Assembly (NCBI RefSeq): GCF_019703515.2
Contig: NC_059362.1
Coordinates: 44,195,826 to 44,259,825, forward strand
Length of the DNA: 64,000 nucleotides
Source: Myxocyprinus asiaticus
Lineage: Eukaryota > Chordata > Actinopteri > Cypriniformes > Catostomidae
Reading direction: 5' to 3'
Shown: positions 1 to 17,060 of the stretch, one piece after another
Layout of the letters: every line of letters starts with the position of its first letter
Numbering within the stretch: the first letter of the stretch is position 1
The notes under the pieces: model-generated
Told to the model about the DNA's origin: nothing
Database searches by the model: none
Seen by the model: the letters and a program-made list of their open reading frames with translations, nothing else
Position numbers and translations under genes: made by a program

Positions 1-835
1 TGATGTGAACATTAACTGAAGCTCCTAACCCGTATTTGCATGATTTTATGCACTGCACTGCTGCCACATGATTGGCTGATTAGATAATCGCATGGATGAT
101 TGTTGGTGCCAGATGGGCTGGTTTGAGTATTTCTGTAACTGCTGATCGCTTGGGATTTGTGGTAATACTAAGGTACATGTAAAAACATAGTATTACTATT
201 GAACATGCCAAACTTTTTAACATGTGAAAAAAATATAATTTGTAATTGAAAAACAAACAAACATGGTATTTCTGTGATCATGTGCAAAAACATGTCATTA
301 CCAGAGTACATGTCCAAAAAAAACATGGTATTATTACAGTGATATATGATATTACCATGCTACATGTCCAAAGCATGAAATTAGCATGGTACATCTAATG
401 AAACATGGTATTACCATGGTATATATCCAAAAACATGGTATTACCATGGTACATTTCCAAAAGTTGAGTCATTTGTATTTGTATAGCTCTTTTCACAATA
501 CAATAACCGTTTCAATGCAGTTTTAGCTTGGCAAGCTTGGTAAAACATAAAAAATGTCCATGTCCAAAAACATAGTATTAGCATGGTACATGTACAAAAG
601 TTAAGTCATTTTTATTCGTATAGCACGTTTCACAATACAATAATAATTTTAAAGCAACTTTAGAGAAAAAAACAAAAACATACTAAAATATGTTATTACT
701 GTGGTACATGTAAAAAAAGAATTACAGTATTACTGTGGAACATGTACTGTGATAATACCAAGAATTAGGACATGTAATAAATAAACAATGGTATTATTAT
801 GGTACATGTGCTAATCATCTTTCATCTCAAAACAG
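1..835 (+). repeat. crnkl1 intron with diffuse 'catggtattaccatggtac' repeats
   Basis: This is intronic sequence before the first visible exon. From about 170 to 800 it carries many degenerate units built from catggtattac, catggtacatg and tccaaaaacatg, several self-complementary. A related stretch occurs in naa20 intron 1 (about 16540-16630). I see no coding exon here. Confidence 0.6.
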
Positions 836-3800
836 GGCTTTGAAGACAACATCAGGAAGAACAGAACAGTCATCAGTAACTGGATCAAGTACGCACAATG
901 GGAGGAGAGCCTGAAAGAGGTCCAGAGGTGAGATTCTGTTCAGTACTGTACTGTGTAATCAGAGTCTTATGAAGGAATTAGTCTGGAGGACTTTTGTTTC
1001 ACTGTCCCCTCCTCTCCACAGGGCTCGTTCCATCTACGAGCGTGCACTGGACGTGGATCACCGCAACATTACACTATGGCTGAAGTACGCAGAGATGGAA
1101 ATGAAGAACCGGCAGGTGAATCACTCTCGCAACATCTGGGACCGAGCCATCACCATCCTGCCTCGCGTCAATCAGTTCTGGTACCTCTTACCCCTTTCTG
1201 TATTATCATATAGATGATGACGTACTCAGAGAACGTTCAGTCAACTTTGTTTTTTTCCTCTGAATCCCAATTGATTGTTTTATGTTTGTGTATCATTCAG
1301 GTACAAGTACACGTATATGGAGGAGATGTTGGGGAACGTTGCAGGCTGCAGGCAGGTGTTTGAGCGCTGGATGGAGTGGGAGCCGGAGGAACAGGCCTGG
1401 CATTCATATATCAACTTTGAGCTACGCTACAAGGAGGTGGACAAAGCCCGCAGCATCTATGAGAAATATATCCTTTTACATGGCTTTCTTAAAGTAATAT
1501 TCTGGGTTAAATACAAGTTAAGCTCAATCAGAGATTGTGGCATAATGTTTATTACCAAAAAAATGATTTAGACTCCTTTTCCCTCCTCTTCTTAAAATTC
1601 CATGTTGGCAGCAATAGTACTTTGTAACAGTCAAAACAGTCTCTTCAAAGCAGAGATGAGGACACTGGCCCTGAGACAAAGCCAAAGCAGTGGGGTGTAA
1701 GGGATCTTTTCTACCAAATGATTAGGCTAATATATTTCAGAGTTCATTAGACGAGGGCACTTGGATATTAATATTACAAGATAAGATCAACATTTGTTTT
1801 GATGCTGGGTGACAGCAGTCCAGTTTTTGTTTTCGAATATTTTTACATTCTGAATATTTATTTATAATTATTTTTACATTCATATACCTATGTATGGGAC
1901 ATGGGACTTTTGACTGAGAAAATATATGTTACTGTATGTATGTGGGTTCAGGGGTAACCCCTGAGAGAAAATTTTGAAAGTGTAAAAGTCTGAATGGACC
2001 ATTTTTATATTTTCCTAATGTGAGAATCTAATAATAAACAAACAAATTACATCATAAAAATACTGTTTATTTAAGTTAAGTATAAATGGGCTCACTATGA
2101 AATAATGGGAATGTCCTCATCAGAAGCAGAGAACTCTACTAGCCAGGCTAACTAATAGTTTATATTAATTATAACTAATAATCAGAGATGATGACACAGT
2201 CTAGGTAATTAATGGGAAACACTGTGTTTACATGATTTCTTGGTAATAAAATCGCTTACAGGATACCAGAGTTGCATCGTAATGGCAACAAAGTTATATC
2301 CAATATAACAACTTTACACAGATCAAGATAGAGATTTTATCACACTAAGATCATGTTAACATGTGTAATGTTTACATCTTGTGGCTATTTGTAAATGCTG
2401 TGTATTTTAATGTTTATTTACTGGCCCCATTGACTTGCATTGTAAGTGCCTAGCTGTAGCTGCAATTTTTGCTTTTTTAAACTTGAAATCGCTTGCGTTT
2501 CTCCCTTGAGAATTAGTTCCTTAACAGCGGTTGCACTTGTGATGGTCCATCCTGAAGTGAAGAACTGGATCAAGTATGCTCACTTTGAAGAGAAGCATGG
2601 CTACATCGCTCTCGGGAGGAAAGTGTTCGAGCGAGCCGTGGAGTTTTTTGGTGAAGATCACATCAGCGAGAACCTCTATGTGGCTTTTGCCAGATTTGAG
2701 GAGAAACAGAAAGAGGTTTGACATTGTGCAGTCATGTTATACAGAAAACACAAGACCCTTCTATTGTTTTCTCTTCACACGTGACCTTTCACTCTGTGCC
2801 TTTTCAGTTTGAGAGAGTTCGGGTCATCTATAAATATGCTTTGGACCGAATTCCCAAACAGCAAGCCCAAGAGCTGTTTAAGAACTATACCGTGTTTGAA
2901 AAGAGGTTTGGAGACAGGAGAGGAATCGAAGATGTGATCGTCAGCAAAAGGAGGTTCCAATACGAGGAGGAGGTCAAGGTATTTAAAATATCCAAAAGAC
3001 TCTTGTTTTAGTGGTATTTCTTTTACTGTTGCTCTAACAAACCTCTAATTCGATGTTTTAAACCTATTGACATAATGTCCTCCTTGATAGGCAAACCCAC
3101 ACAATTATGATGCTTGGTTTGATTACCTGCGTCTGGTGGAGAGTGACGCTGATGCAGATACCATTAGAGAAGTGTACGAAAGAGCGATAGCAAACATTCC
3201 CCCCATCCAAGAAAAAAGACACTGGAGACGCTACATCTACCTGTGGATTAACTATGCTCTCTATGAAGAACTGGAAGTCAAGGTGTGATAGATATCAATA
3301 GCCTGTTGTTCGGTCATTTTCATCTGTAATTAGATGTTTAGTATTTTATATAATATGGTTTGATTTTTCTTATGTTTAGGACCCAGAAACAACAAGGCAG
3401 GTATACCAGGCATGTCTGGAGCTGATACCACACAAGAAGGTAAAATGAAATGTCTACACACAGGTGGATGTGGAAGTCAATTTTGCACCCTTGTGTCTAT
3501 ACAATGCAAGTCAATGGGGTCCAAAAGTTTAAGCTCAGAAAAGGACATTAAGGCAGTATAAAAGTAATCCATAGGACTTGAGTGGTTTAATCCATATTTT
3601 CTGAAGCAATACGATCGCTTTCGGTAAGAAAATGACCAATATTCTTTAAGTCCTTATTCACTATAAATCTTGACATCCACAGTCTCCTTGGCGCATTCAT
3701 GAGGGAAACTCGTTCACACACTTCTTGATGTTTCACACATGCGCAGAGTGCTGTACAAGAACCAGACATAATGTTGCCAGGTTTTCATACCCAGTTGGGC

Positions 3801-6800
3801 TATTTTGAAAATGCAGATGCAGGGGGCCTGACTACCACACCTGGATTCGCAAGTTTGAATCCAGGGCATGCTGAGTGACACCAGCCAGGCTTCCTAAGCA
3901 ACCAATTTGGCCTGGTTGCAGGGGGGGGTAGAGTCACGTTGGGGTAACCTCCTCGTGGTTGCTATAATGTGGTTCTCGCTCTCGGTGGGGCACGTGGTGA
4001 GTTGTGCGTGGATGCCGCGGAGAATAGTGTGAAGCCTCCACACGCTCTATGTCTCCACGGTAACGCGCTCAACAAGCCACGTGATAAGATGCGCAGATTG
4101 ACGGTCTCAGACGCGGAGGCAACTTAGATTCATCCTCCGCCACCCAGATTGAGGCGAGTCACTACACCACCACGAGGACTTGGAGCGCGCTGGGAATTGG
4201 GCATGCCAAATCGGGGAGAAAAAATCGAAAAAAGAAAATGCAGATGCGAGTTCAAATAATAGAGTAGCGGATTAAGGTTTTTTTTTTTTCTACCGCGTTT
4301 GCCAAAAGGTTGATGGTAAACACTAGGAAATTAAAATGCTATGTCTCATTGATGTGTAATGATATCAGGATTGAGTAGCTGGTAACCACGTGCAGCATCT
4401 AAACATTTTTGGGCAGGATGTCAATATCGGTCTTATCGCTTCAGAAGACATGGGGTGTTTGTTTATGCTGTTTATGCTGTCTTTATGTCCTTTTTGGACC
4501 TTGAAATTGTTGGACCCCATTGAATTTGTGTGACATTGTATGGACAAAGACACCTCATACATTCTTCAAAACATCTTTGACCCCGTCTGGTATTAAGATG
4601 CGTTTCAAGTGATCCAATCACATGTGGTCAGGTTAGACACATGTCTGTTTACACCTGGTTGCTTAAATGTGTCTCCAGTGACCACTTGTGTTCGGATTTG
4701 GAGGGAAGGGTCTCTGTTTCATGACGACATTCATCAGTCAACATGTCAGTGTGTTACTGCATGATATTAAAGCACAACAAAGTCATTAAAGACAAAGAAA
4801 GCGCGAAAAAAACGGTGTGCTGTTTCTCCCAGATGCGGTTAAAATTTAATCTAAGCACAAATGCAACATGTCAAGCAGAATTATCTGTTATTTTAGTGGA
4901 TTACCTGTATTAAAGTAGCTTCAGGTGTTCGTGCTTGTCATCTGTGTTGATATCAGACACAGTGAAGAAGATCCGTGAAGCTCTCATGATTGTGTATGTA
5001 TCCGCTTTTTTACATTTTCAGATCAATTTCCTTTTAAAGCCACTCATAAACGGCAAAGTTTAAACTCTTGTTTTAGCACAGCGGTTGATTGACAGGTGAG
5101 GGGTGGTGCTTTACTGCTGCCAGGAAGCATACAGTACAGATTAGCATTTACACTTCAAACGCAATGTGGTCACATGCGTTTTTTTGACCACATTCATATG
5201 TGGTTCTTGTGATCCGATCACAGAATGTTTTAGACCTCGTTTAGACCTGTATTAAACCATGACCATGTGATCGGATCGCCCGAAACACATTTTAATACCA
5301 CGTAGAAGTGGGGTCTTTGTGTTCTGTATAAAGTAGAATTTAGGATGGCATGAGGGTGAGTAAATGTTGTGAGATTTTTCATTTTTGGTGTACTATACCT
5401 TTAACTTGGGAGAATGTGTCAATTCTGCACCCTTGAGGACAACTTGAAACAACAGCTTACATTTTTTTAGACTGCTTAATGGTGTATTTTATCTGAGAAA
5501 CCCCCATTTTTAATTGTTGTCTAACTATTAATCTTTTTTTTTTTTTTAACTCAGTTCACATTTGCCAAGATTTGGCTTTTATATGGTCAGTTTGAAATCA
5601 GACAGAAAAACTTGCAAAATGCTAGAAGAGGCCTGGTAAGTTTTTAATAATAATATATATATAAAAAAAAGTATACTCTCCCTTCATGAATGATGATGAG
5701 TTTGACCCCTGACCTCTTTCCTGTCAGGGCACAGCTATTGGAAAATGTCCCAAAAACAAGTTGTTCAAAGGCTACATCGAGCTGGAGCTACAGCTGAGAG
5801 AGTTTGACCGCTGCAGGAAGCTGTATGAGAAGTACCTGGAGTTCAGTCCGGAGAACTGCACCACCTGGATCAAGTTTGCCGAGCTGGAGTCCATCCTGGG
5901 AGACACAGACCGGGCCAGAGCCATATTTGAATTGGCCATTGGACAACCACGACTGGACATGCCAGAGGTCAATGGTCACATCACATATATTTTCTAACAA
6001 CTTAAAAAGGAAGTCCTTATTCCTTGAACCGTTTTGTATCACTAACTGAATTGTTTAATTCAGGTGTTGTGGAAGTCATATATAGACTTTGAGATTGAGC
6101 AAGAAGAATATGAGAACACACGAGGACTTTACAAGAGACTGTTACAGCGTACTCAACATGTCAAAGTAAGCACATGAAATAATGACAACACAGTGTGTCC
6201 ATTTCAAACACACTGCAAAGCAGTTTATTCCACTTTCATTTAATATGCAGGTCTGGATCAGCTATGCTCAGTTTGAGCTGTCCATTGACAGTGAAGATAG
6301 ACTGCAGAGATGCAGACAGATCTACGAGGAGGCCAATAAGAGCATGCAGAGCTGCGAGGAGAAGGAGGAACGCCTGATGCTAATGGAGTCCTGGAGAGAC
6401 TATGAGGAGGAGTTTGGAACATTGGCCAACAGAGAGAGAGTCTGCAAACTCCTGCCTGAGAAGGTGAAGAAGAGGAGGAAGGTCACGGCAGAGGACGGGG
6501 TGAGAGTTTAACATCATATGTGCTGTTTACTGTTGGGGAGGAATTAACTACAAGTAGTGGTGCTACTAAACTTCATTTTCCAGTGGCATTATAGTTGTTC
6601 AGCTATTTTAAAACAGTGTATCTTTTCAGGCTAGTTGTGGAGTAGTATTGTATAACAAGCAGTAGGATTGTGAACCAAGAACCGGTTCTTTTTCAGGCCA
6701 AGTTCCATAAAATAAAAATAATTCTAGCGGAACCAAACGATTTTCATGACTTTTGGTTCCGTTAATGATTTTGAATGTGCATTCTTCCTCCAATGAAATA

Positions 6801-8348
6801 CTCTGACATAGGTTCCAGCTACTTCTTAGCGGCACTGCAACACCATTATGGAATCAGCAGTGCAAACCATACAGTGTGACCAGTGTAGTCTGATTCCAAT
6901 ACAAATGACTTTTATGAGCCGGTTCTGTTGAATCTCCAATGCAAAACATACAGCACTACCAGTGTAGTCCCGTTTCCTGAACAAATGACTTTTATGAGCC
7001 GGTTCTTTTGAATCTACAATAACAAACATACAGCACTACCAGTGTAGTCCTATTCCTGAACAAATGACTCTTATGAGCCGGTTCTTTTGAATCTACAGTG
7101 CGACCAGTGTAGTCCGATTCCTGAACAAATGACTCTTATGAGCCGGTTCTTTTGAATCTACAGTGCGACCAGTGTAGTCCTATTCCTGAACAAATGACTC
7201 TTATGAGCCGGTTCTTTTGAATCTACAGTGCGACCAGTGTAGTCCGATTCCTGAACAAATGACTCTTATGAGCCGGATCTTTTGAATCTACAGTGCGACC
7301 AGTGTAGTCCTATTCCTGAACAAATGACTCTTATGTGCCAGTTCTGTTGAATCTCCAATGCGAAACATACAGCTCTACCGGTGTAGTCTGATTGACCAAT
7401 GAATGACTCTAATAAGTTGGTTCTTTTGAATCTACAATAACAGACATACAGCATTACATTTGAATGAATGACTCTTAAAATCCGGTTCATTTTCATAAAT
7501 GAAAAACGAATCCGCAAGCTCTTAATTTTCATAATGTCTGACTCGAAATATCGACTTTTAAGTTAATGCTGCTGAGGGCTGTAAATACAATTACATTTGT
7601 CATGTCCAAATATTTATTACTTAAAGTAGGCCTACTTAAAGAATCATTTATACCACTAAGAGGAACCAGAACCAGAATAGTAACATTCTTTGTGATTTCC
7701 ATCCCTAACGAGCGGCTTTCTTTTCTCTCATATTGTGACATCGGCTCTTTTAAATAAACCAGTTTGATAAACAATTCACGGATTAATCTGGAGACCTTAC
7801 ACTGATACCTGTGCATAATTTTGGCATTTTTGTAATCAAATGCTGCATCCCTAACTGAGATCTTTATTGTTATTGTGTCAGAAAAAAAATCTAAAAACAA
7901 ACTTGATCTGATTATGGTAGATGTTGTTTTTCCCAAACCGTTTGTGTTTTTGTGTTTTGTTCATCAGTCGGATGCAGGTTGGGAGGAATATTACGATTAC
8001 ATCTTCCCTGAGGACGCCGCCAACCAGCCTAACCTCAAACTGCTGGCCATGGCCAAGATGTGGAAGAAACAACAGCAGCAGCAGCAGGAGGAGGAGGAGA
8101 AAGAAGAACAAGAAGAAGAACCGCAGGTTCCTCGAGGGCAGGAACCAGGAGAGAACTTGGAAGCAGAGGAGCAGGAACCCATGGACCAAAGAGAACAGAT
8201 GGAAAATGACGACGACGATCGTGACGACGATGATGATGATGATGATGAGAGTAGTAGCAGTTCTAGCAGTGATAGTGAGAGTGGTAGCGACCGTAAAGAT
8301 GACAAAGAAAAGACGGAACAAACCAAGACAGACGCAGAAAAACGTTGA
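836..8348 (+). CDS. crnkl1: crnkl1, crooked neck-like pre-mRNA splicing factor (12 exons, 5' end outside window)
   Basis: Product: HAT-repeat scaffold protein of the PRP19/NTC-associated spliceosome (Clf1/Syf3 orthologue), nuclear. Exons read from splice sites and reading frame: 836-927, 1022-1180, 1301-1467, 2537-2715, 2808-2978, 3091-3282, 3380-3439, 5555-5635, 5728-5967, 6064-6165, 6251-6499, 7968-8348. Together they give 2073 nt, 690 codons plus TGA, with every junction in phase. The protein begins in-window at [20 protein letters not shown], so the N-terminal exon(s) are upstream. Repeated HAT helices (W..Y...[13 protein letters not shown]) run through most of the product. They are followed by [19 protein letters not shown] and a long acidic low-complexity tail. 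All junctions are GT-AG except the third intron. The gene converges on naa20. The family assignment rests on near-identity to vertebrate CRNKL1 as I remember it; the gene looks functional. Confidence 0.97.
1468..2536 (+). other. crnkl1: U12-type AT-AC intron of crnkl1
   Basis: The intron starts ATATCCTTTT, the minor-spliceosome AT-AC donor. It ends GGTTGCAC after a branch-point sequence TTCCTTAAC at 2517-2525, with the branch A about 12 nt from the acceptor. Splicing here joins T to TT and makes Phe, giving [16 protein letters not shown], as expected for this family. No GT-AG pair nearby keeps that protein sequence. The interior holds a diverged copy of a palindromic MITE family (about 1497-2470). 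Confidence 0.9.
3440..5554 (+). repeat. Large crnkl1 intron with MITE and SINE insertions
   Basis: The left part (about 3470-3560) and a stretch at 4470-4555 are inverted relatives (caatgcaagtcaatggggtcc versus its complement). They form the arms of a MITE-like element with a SINE inserted between them. The rest (4560-5540) includes further inverted words such as gatccgatcacat and gtgatcggatc, and no exon. Confidence 0.55.
3821..4233 (+). repeat. tRNA-derived SINE, copy 1 (head deleted), with 14-bp TSD
   Basis: First of four copies of a roughly 420-bp SINE. This copy reads ggggcctg then actaccacacctgg, so the A-box segment is missing. The B-box-like gtttgaatcc and the body (gctgagtgac, cacgtggtga, ggaggcaact) are retained. 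It is flanked by a perfect direct repeat gaaaatgcagatgc at 3807-3820 and 4234-4247, the signature of retroposition. Confidence 0.85.
6640..7520 (+). repeat. 65-bp minisatellite in crnkl1 intron 11
   Basis: Units contain gaacaaatgactcttatgag, then ccggttcttttgaatctac, then agtgcgaccagtgtagtc. The gttc (gatc in the last unit) word falls at 7081, 7146, 7211 and 7276, an exact 65-bp period. More diverged units extend back to about 6880 and on to about 7490. Flanking sequence also carries ggttccgttaatg-type words. Confidence 0.85.
7968..8348 (+). CDS. crnkl1: crnkl1 last coding exon with Q/E/D/S low-complexity tail
   Basis: This terminal exon starts after tcatcag with [13 protein letters not shown] and ends at TGA 8346-8348. 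After MAKMWKK it encodes six Gln, then Glu-rich, Asp-rich (eight Asp in a row) and Ser-rich runs, and ends in a Lys/Glu-rich stretch. The human tail, as I recall it, is shorter and less repetitive. CAG, GAG/GAA, GAT and AGT repeats underlie it, so slippage is the likely cause of expansion. The antisense ORFs here are shadows of these repeats. Confidence 0.93.
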   Translation, partial: SDAGWEEYYDYIFPEDAANQPNLKLLAMAKMWKKQQQQQQEEEEKEEQEEEPQVPRGQEPGENLEAEEQEPMDQREQMENDDDDRDDDDDDDDESSSSSSSDSESGSDRKDDKEKTEQTKTDAEKR

Positions 8349-8429
8349 ACCGGTGTGGTTTATGAATAGCGATGATCTAGAGCCTTACCCATTATTTGTC
8401 TTTGTGTTTGTCTCATTTTTTTGTATTAA

Positions 8430-8435
8430 AATAAA
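8430..8435 (+). terminator. crnkl1: crnkl1 polyadenylation signal AATAAA
   Basis: An AATAAA hexamer lies 82 nt after the crnkl1 stop codon and is followed by G/T-rich sequence. It is the first canonical signal downstream, which suggests a short 3' UTR. Confidence 0.7.
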
Positions 8436-8689
8436 GGTGAGAACCACAACACACTTGAGCAGATTGCTTCTTTTGTTAAAGAACCCATGAAATGGAGTGA
8501 CGAACAAAGTGTTCTTTCCTGTGTTGACAGATTTCCTGTTGTAAGAGAAAGTTGGGACAGGATATGTTTTTCTTCTTTTTAAATAGCCAATCATTAATGT
8601 CCCAGCTATGAACCATGATTTCAAAATTGCTATTGCTAGTCACAGTCAGGTGGTTTTGAATTATATTCCCATTCTAGAGAGCATTTCTT

Positions 8690-10990
8690 GGGACAAAAAT
8701 GTGGATATGCCTGTGACAGATTTTCCAAAGTCATGGAAAACTCAAAAATATCAGGGAATTTTAAATTTGTGTTTTCTAGGCTTGGAAAAGACATGGAAAT
8801 TAAAATCTTAAAGGTCATGGAAACTTGTGAATCCACATTTTTCTGGTTTTGCTCTGCTCTAAAATATTGAATCGCCTAGATATTGTGTGGCGAAATTCTG
8901 CGGGCAAAATACCGTTATCTCAATGGGAATCCATCCAATCGTGAATTTTGCACTTGACTTCCGGTGGCCAAGAATTCCCTCTTGCATGGAGTTCAAATTT
9001 GGTGAACTATGACTGGCAAATTTGTCACGTTGACCTTTAGGAAGTTGCTTGGTTTGGTCATAGATGTATAGATATCTATGGGTTTGGTGACCTCTGTGTG
9101 GGCGGGGCGAAGAAGGCGTGGGCAAATGTTGAGCGCGTGCAAAACCAGCAAAAACTAAAAGAGCTGTTCATCCGTGATATCAGTTTGTAGGCAAACCCGG
9201 AAGGCTAATTCACCATGGGTTCCTTAGAGATTTTCCTATTGGCTTTTATAATGGGCTTTTTGAACTTGTGTGTAAAATAATGTCTGTGGTACACAATACT
9301 TGACGATACGTGGACATTTTGTTTTACAATATAAATTACACACAGTCATATCTCAAGCGTGAATTTTGAAGTCGCCGTGCATTAAAAAAAAAAGTATGTA
9401 ATTCACTACAGCTTCAAGACTCATGTTTGAGGTATGAAAGTGTGTAATTTGTTTCAGAACAAAACATCCACGTATCGTCAAGTTATGTTTGCCACAGACC
9501 TTATTTTTCTCTTAAGTTCAAAAAGGCCAATATAAAAATCCAGATTGAACCCATGGCGAATTCTCTGCTGGGTTTTTGGACAACAAGCTGAACAGCTCTA
9601 TTGCCGAGCAGCCTCTTTTTAATGCTGCAATTTATACTCTGAGTGAAGTTAACAAGAAACTCTAAAATGATATCCTTGTCCATTGTGAATATTCAGTGCA
9701 GCTGTGTATGAAGCACCGCCCACCTGTGTTGGGTGTAATGCATTACAAAGTAATTCAATTACTTTTTCATTAAAAACGTAAAGTAAGGGATTACTCTTAA
9801 TTACAGATACTTCTGATGTAATTGCATTAAATACTGTATAGACTACAGAACAATTCTATATAAAACAATAGCCATTAAATTTTGATTTTAAGCTAATGTT
9901 AAAATATATGTTTTCTAATTTAACGCTGCCCCCTTAAATTCTTTGGCCAGTTCATGAATAATTTGATTTTATACGATTTATTTGAAAGAACAGTGTCATG
10001 TCTATCCTTGTATTTTTCATCTGGTTGATAAGGGTTTTAGAAAGTAATTAGTAATAAGTAATGCAATTACTTTTCAGAGTAATTAGTACAGTAATCTAAT
10101 TACACTGTAGAAGATGTAATTAGTGGTTAGTAATTAATTACTTTTTTAGAGTAACTTAACACTGACACCCACACAGAGGTCACTGCCAAATCAAGCATCT
10201 TCCTATTGGTCAACGTGCCAAATTCGCCTCTCAAAGTTCAACAAACTTGAACTCCAAGCGAAATCTGCGAGGGGAAATTTTTCGCCACCGGAAGTCCATT
10301 GCATGAAATTAACGATTGCATGGATTCACCATTGAGATGACTGTATTTCACCATGTGAATATGTGACCGTGACTTTAAAGAACTTGTGTAGAGTGAAACT
10401 TTCTTGCACAACTTGGTGATATTCGATTTGTGAGCGAATCATACTTTGGAGTCAATTATTGTCAATGAATTAACTGAAATGGTTCACAATTTGGTCTAAA
10501 CGATTTATTAGCCAATTGTCTGAAATGATAAAAACCAAATTTCCAGTAATCAGAAACGCCTGGATAAATCATGGAAATGTATTAGTCAAAAGGGTTTTTG
10601 ACTTTTCCATGAATTTGCTATGACCTTTCCAGGTATTTGTGACAACTATATACCAAATGTAAAAATCATTTTGATTCAGATGGATTTGTAAATTAATCGT
10701 TTAGACTTATTTTTGACCCATTTTGACTAATTCATTGAAAAGTACTGACTCAAAAACAATAAAAATTGATTCACTGCAAATCAGATATCCTTAACGGCTT
10801 GCAAGCAAATTTTACTCTACAAAAGAGCGATATCTAGCTCATTAAATCATTAAGAGCAGTGTAAAACAAGAAAAATATTTACTCACTATAGAATTGTCCA
10901 TGGCTTTTCCATTACTTTTGAGTTTCCATGACTTTTCCAGGCCTGCAAGACACCATTTTAAAACTCCCTGATAATTTCACATTTATTTTG
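8690..10990. mobile_element. Long palindromic foldback element between crnkl1 and naa20
   Basis: The left arm (about 8690-9390) is repeated in reverse order and complement in the right arm (about 9390-10985). Matching blocks are tcatggaaa/tttccatga at the ends, gacttccggtggc at 8957 and its complement near 10285, gacctctgtgtggg at about 9087 and its complement near 10170, and cttgacgatacgtgg at 9300 and its complement near 9465. The centre is near 9390. The right arm is longer because another element (9727-10170) is inserted. No ORF of note is present, so it is probably non-autonomous. Confidence 0.75.
9727..10170. mobile_element. MITE inserted in the right arm of the foldback element
   Basis: The sequence starts ttgggtgtaatgcattac and ends gagtaacttaacactgacac, with many taattac words in both orientations. 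It splits the block cgcccac/acacagaggtc, which is continuous in complement in the left arm. That places this insertion after formation of the palindrome. The exact target-site duplication is unclear. Confidence 0.6.
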
Positions 10991-11169
10991 TCTACTTGAA
11001 AAACAAAATACATGAGCAACTAGCCTATAGATGGCTTTAAAGCAAACAAACATGGACTAAAAGCCACAAAACTCCAGTATAGATTTCATGGGGACCTTCA
11101 TGAGGTCACTTACCTGCTTTTATTTTTTTATTTTTTATAAAGACAATCAGGCAAGTTTTGACTTTGACC

Positions 11170-11175
11170 TTTATT
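11170..11175 (-). terminator. naa20: naa20 polyadenylation signal (AATAAA on minus strand)
   Basis: TTTATT on the plus strand reads AATAAA on the minus strand, about 200 nt beyond the naa20 stop codon. It is the likely 3' end signal. The gap to the crnkl1 signal is about 2.7 kb, so the convergent transcripts need not overlap. Confidence 0.6.
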
Positions 11176-11374
11176 TAATGTAACTATAATTTTAAAGTCA
11201 TTGCATTTCAGCATTACTAATCAAATAAAAACAATTTAAAGAAGCATTCAAAGCAGTGACTCTCTGACAATGAAATGATCTATAAACACAGCTTGAAATG
11301 AATCTGTAAAAAAAAAACAACAACTCTATTTTCCTGGTTAGATGCTGATGAATTCAGAGAGCCACACTTCAGTG

Positions 11375-16969
<5,595 letters not shown>

Positions 16970-17060
16970 TCTCCCGTGCGCGTGCAGGACGACGCTCTGA
17001 CCTCTCGCCGTTGCGTCATACGTGCATGTACGTGTGACGTATCTTTGTCTTTTTAAACAG
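16970..17060 (-). promoter_or_regulatory. naa20: Probable naa20 promoter with CRE-like half sites
   Basis: The 90 bp upstream of the naa20 start are markedly richer in GC and CpG than the surroundings. They contain TGACG-type half sites in tgacgtat (17035-17042) and in the complement of gcgtcata (17013-17020). No TATA box is obvious. This fits a housekeeping CpG promoter, but it is inferred only from composition and motifs. Confidence 0.45.

Noticed and set aside
1467..1520. A GT donor at aaagtaata (about 1492) for the third visible crnkl1 exon
   Set aside because: It would add LLHGFLK, which is not in the family, and would not match the phase of the exon at 2537.
7878..8326. Long antisense ORFs over the crnkl1 last exon
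   Set aside because: They are complements of CAG, GAG, GAT and AGT repeats and give only Leu/Ser/Ile runs.
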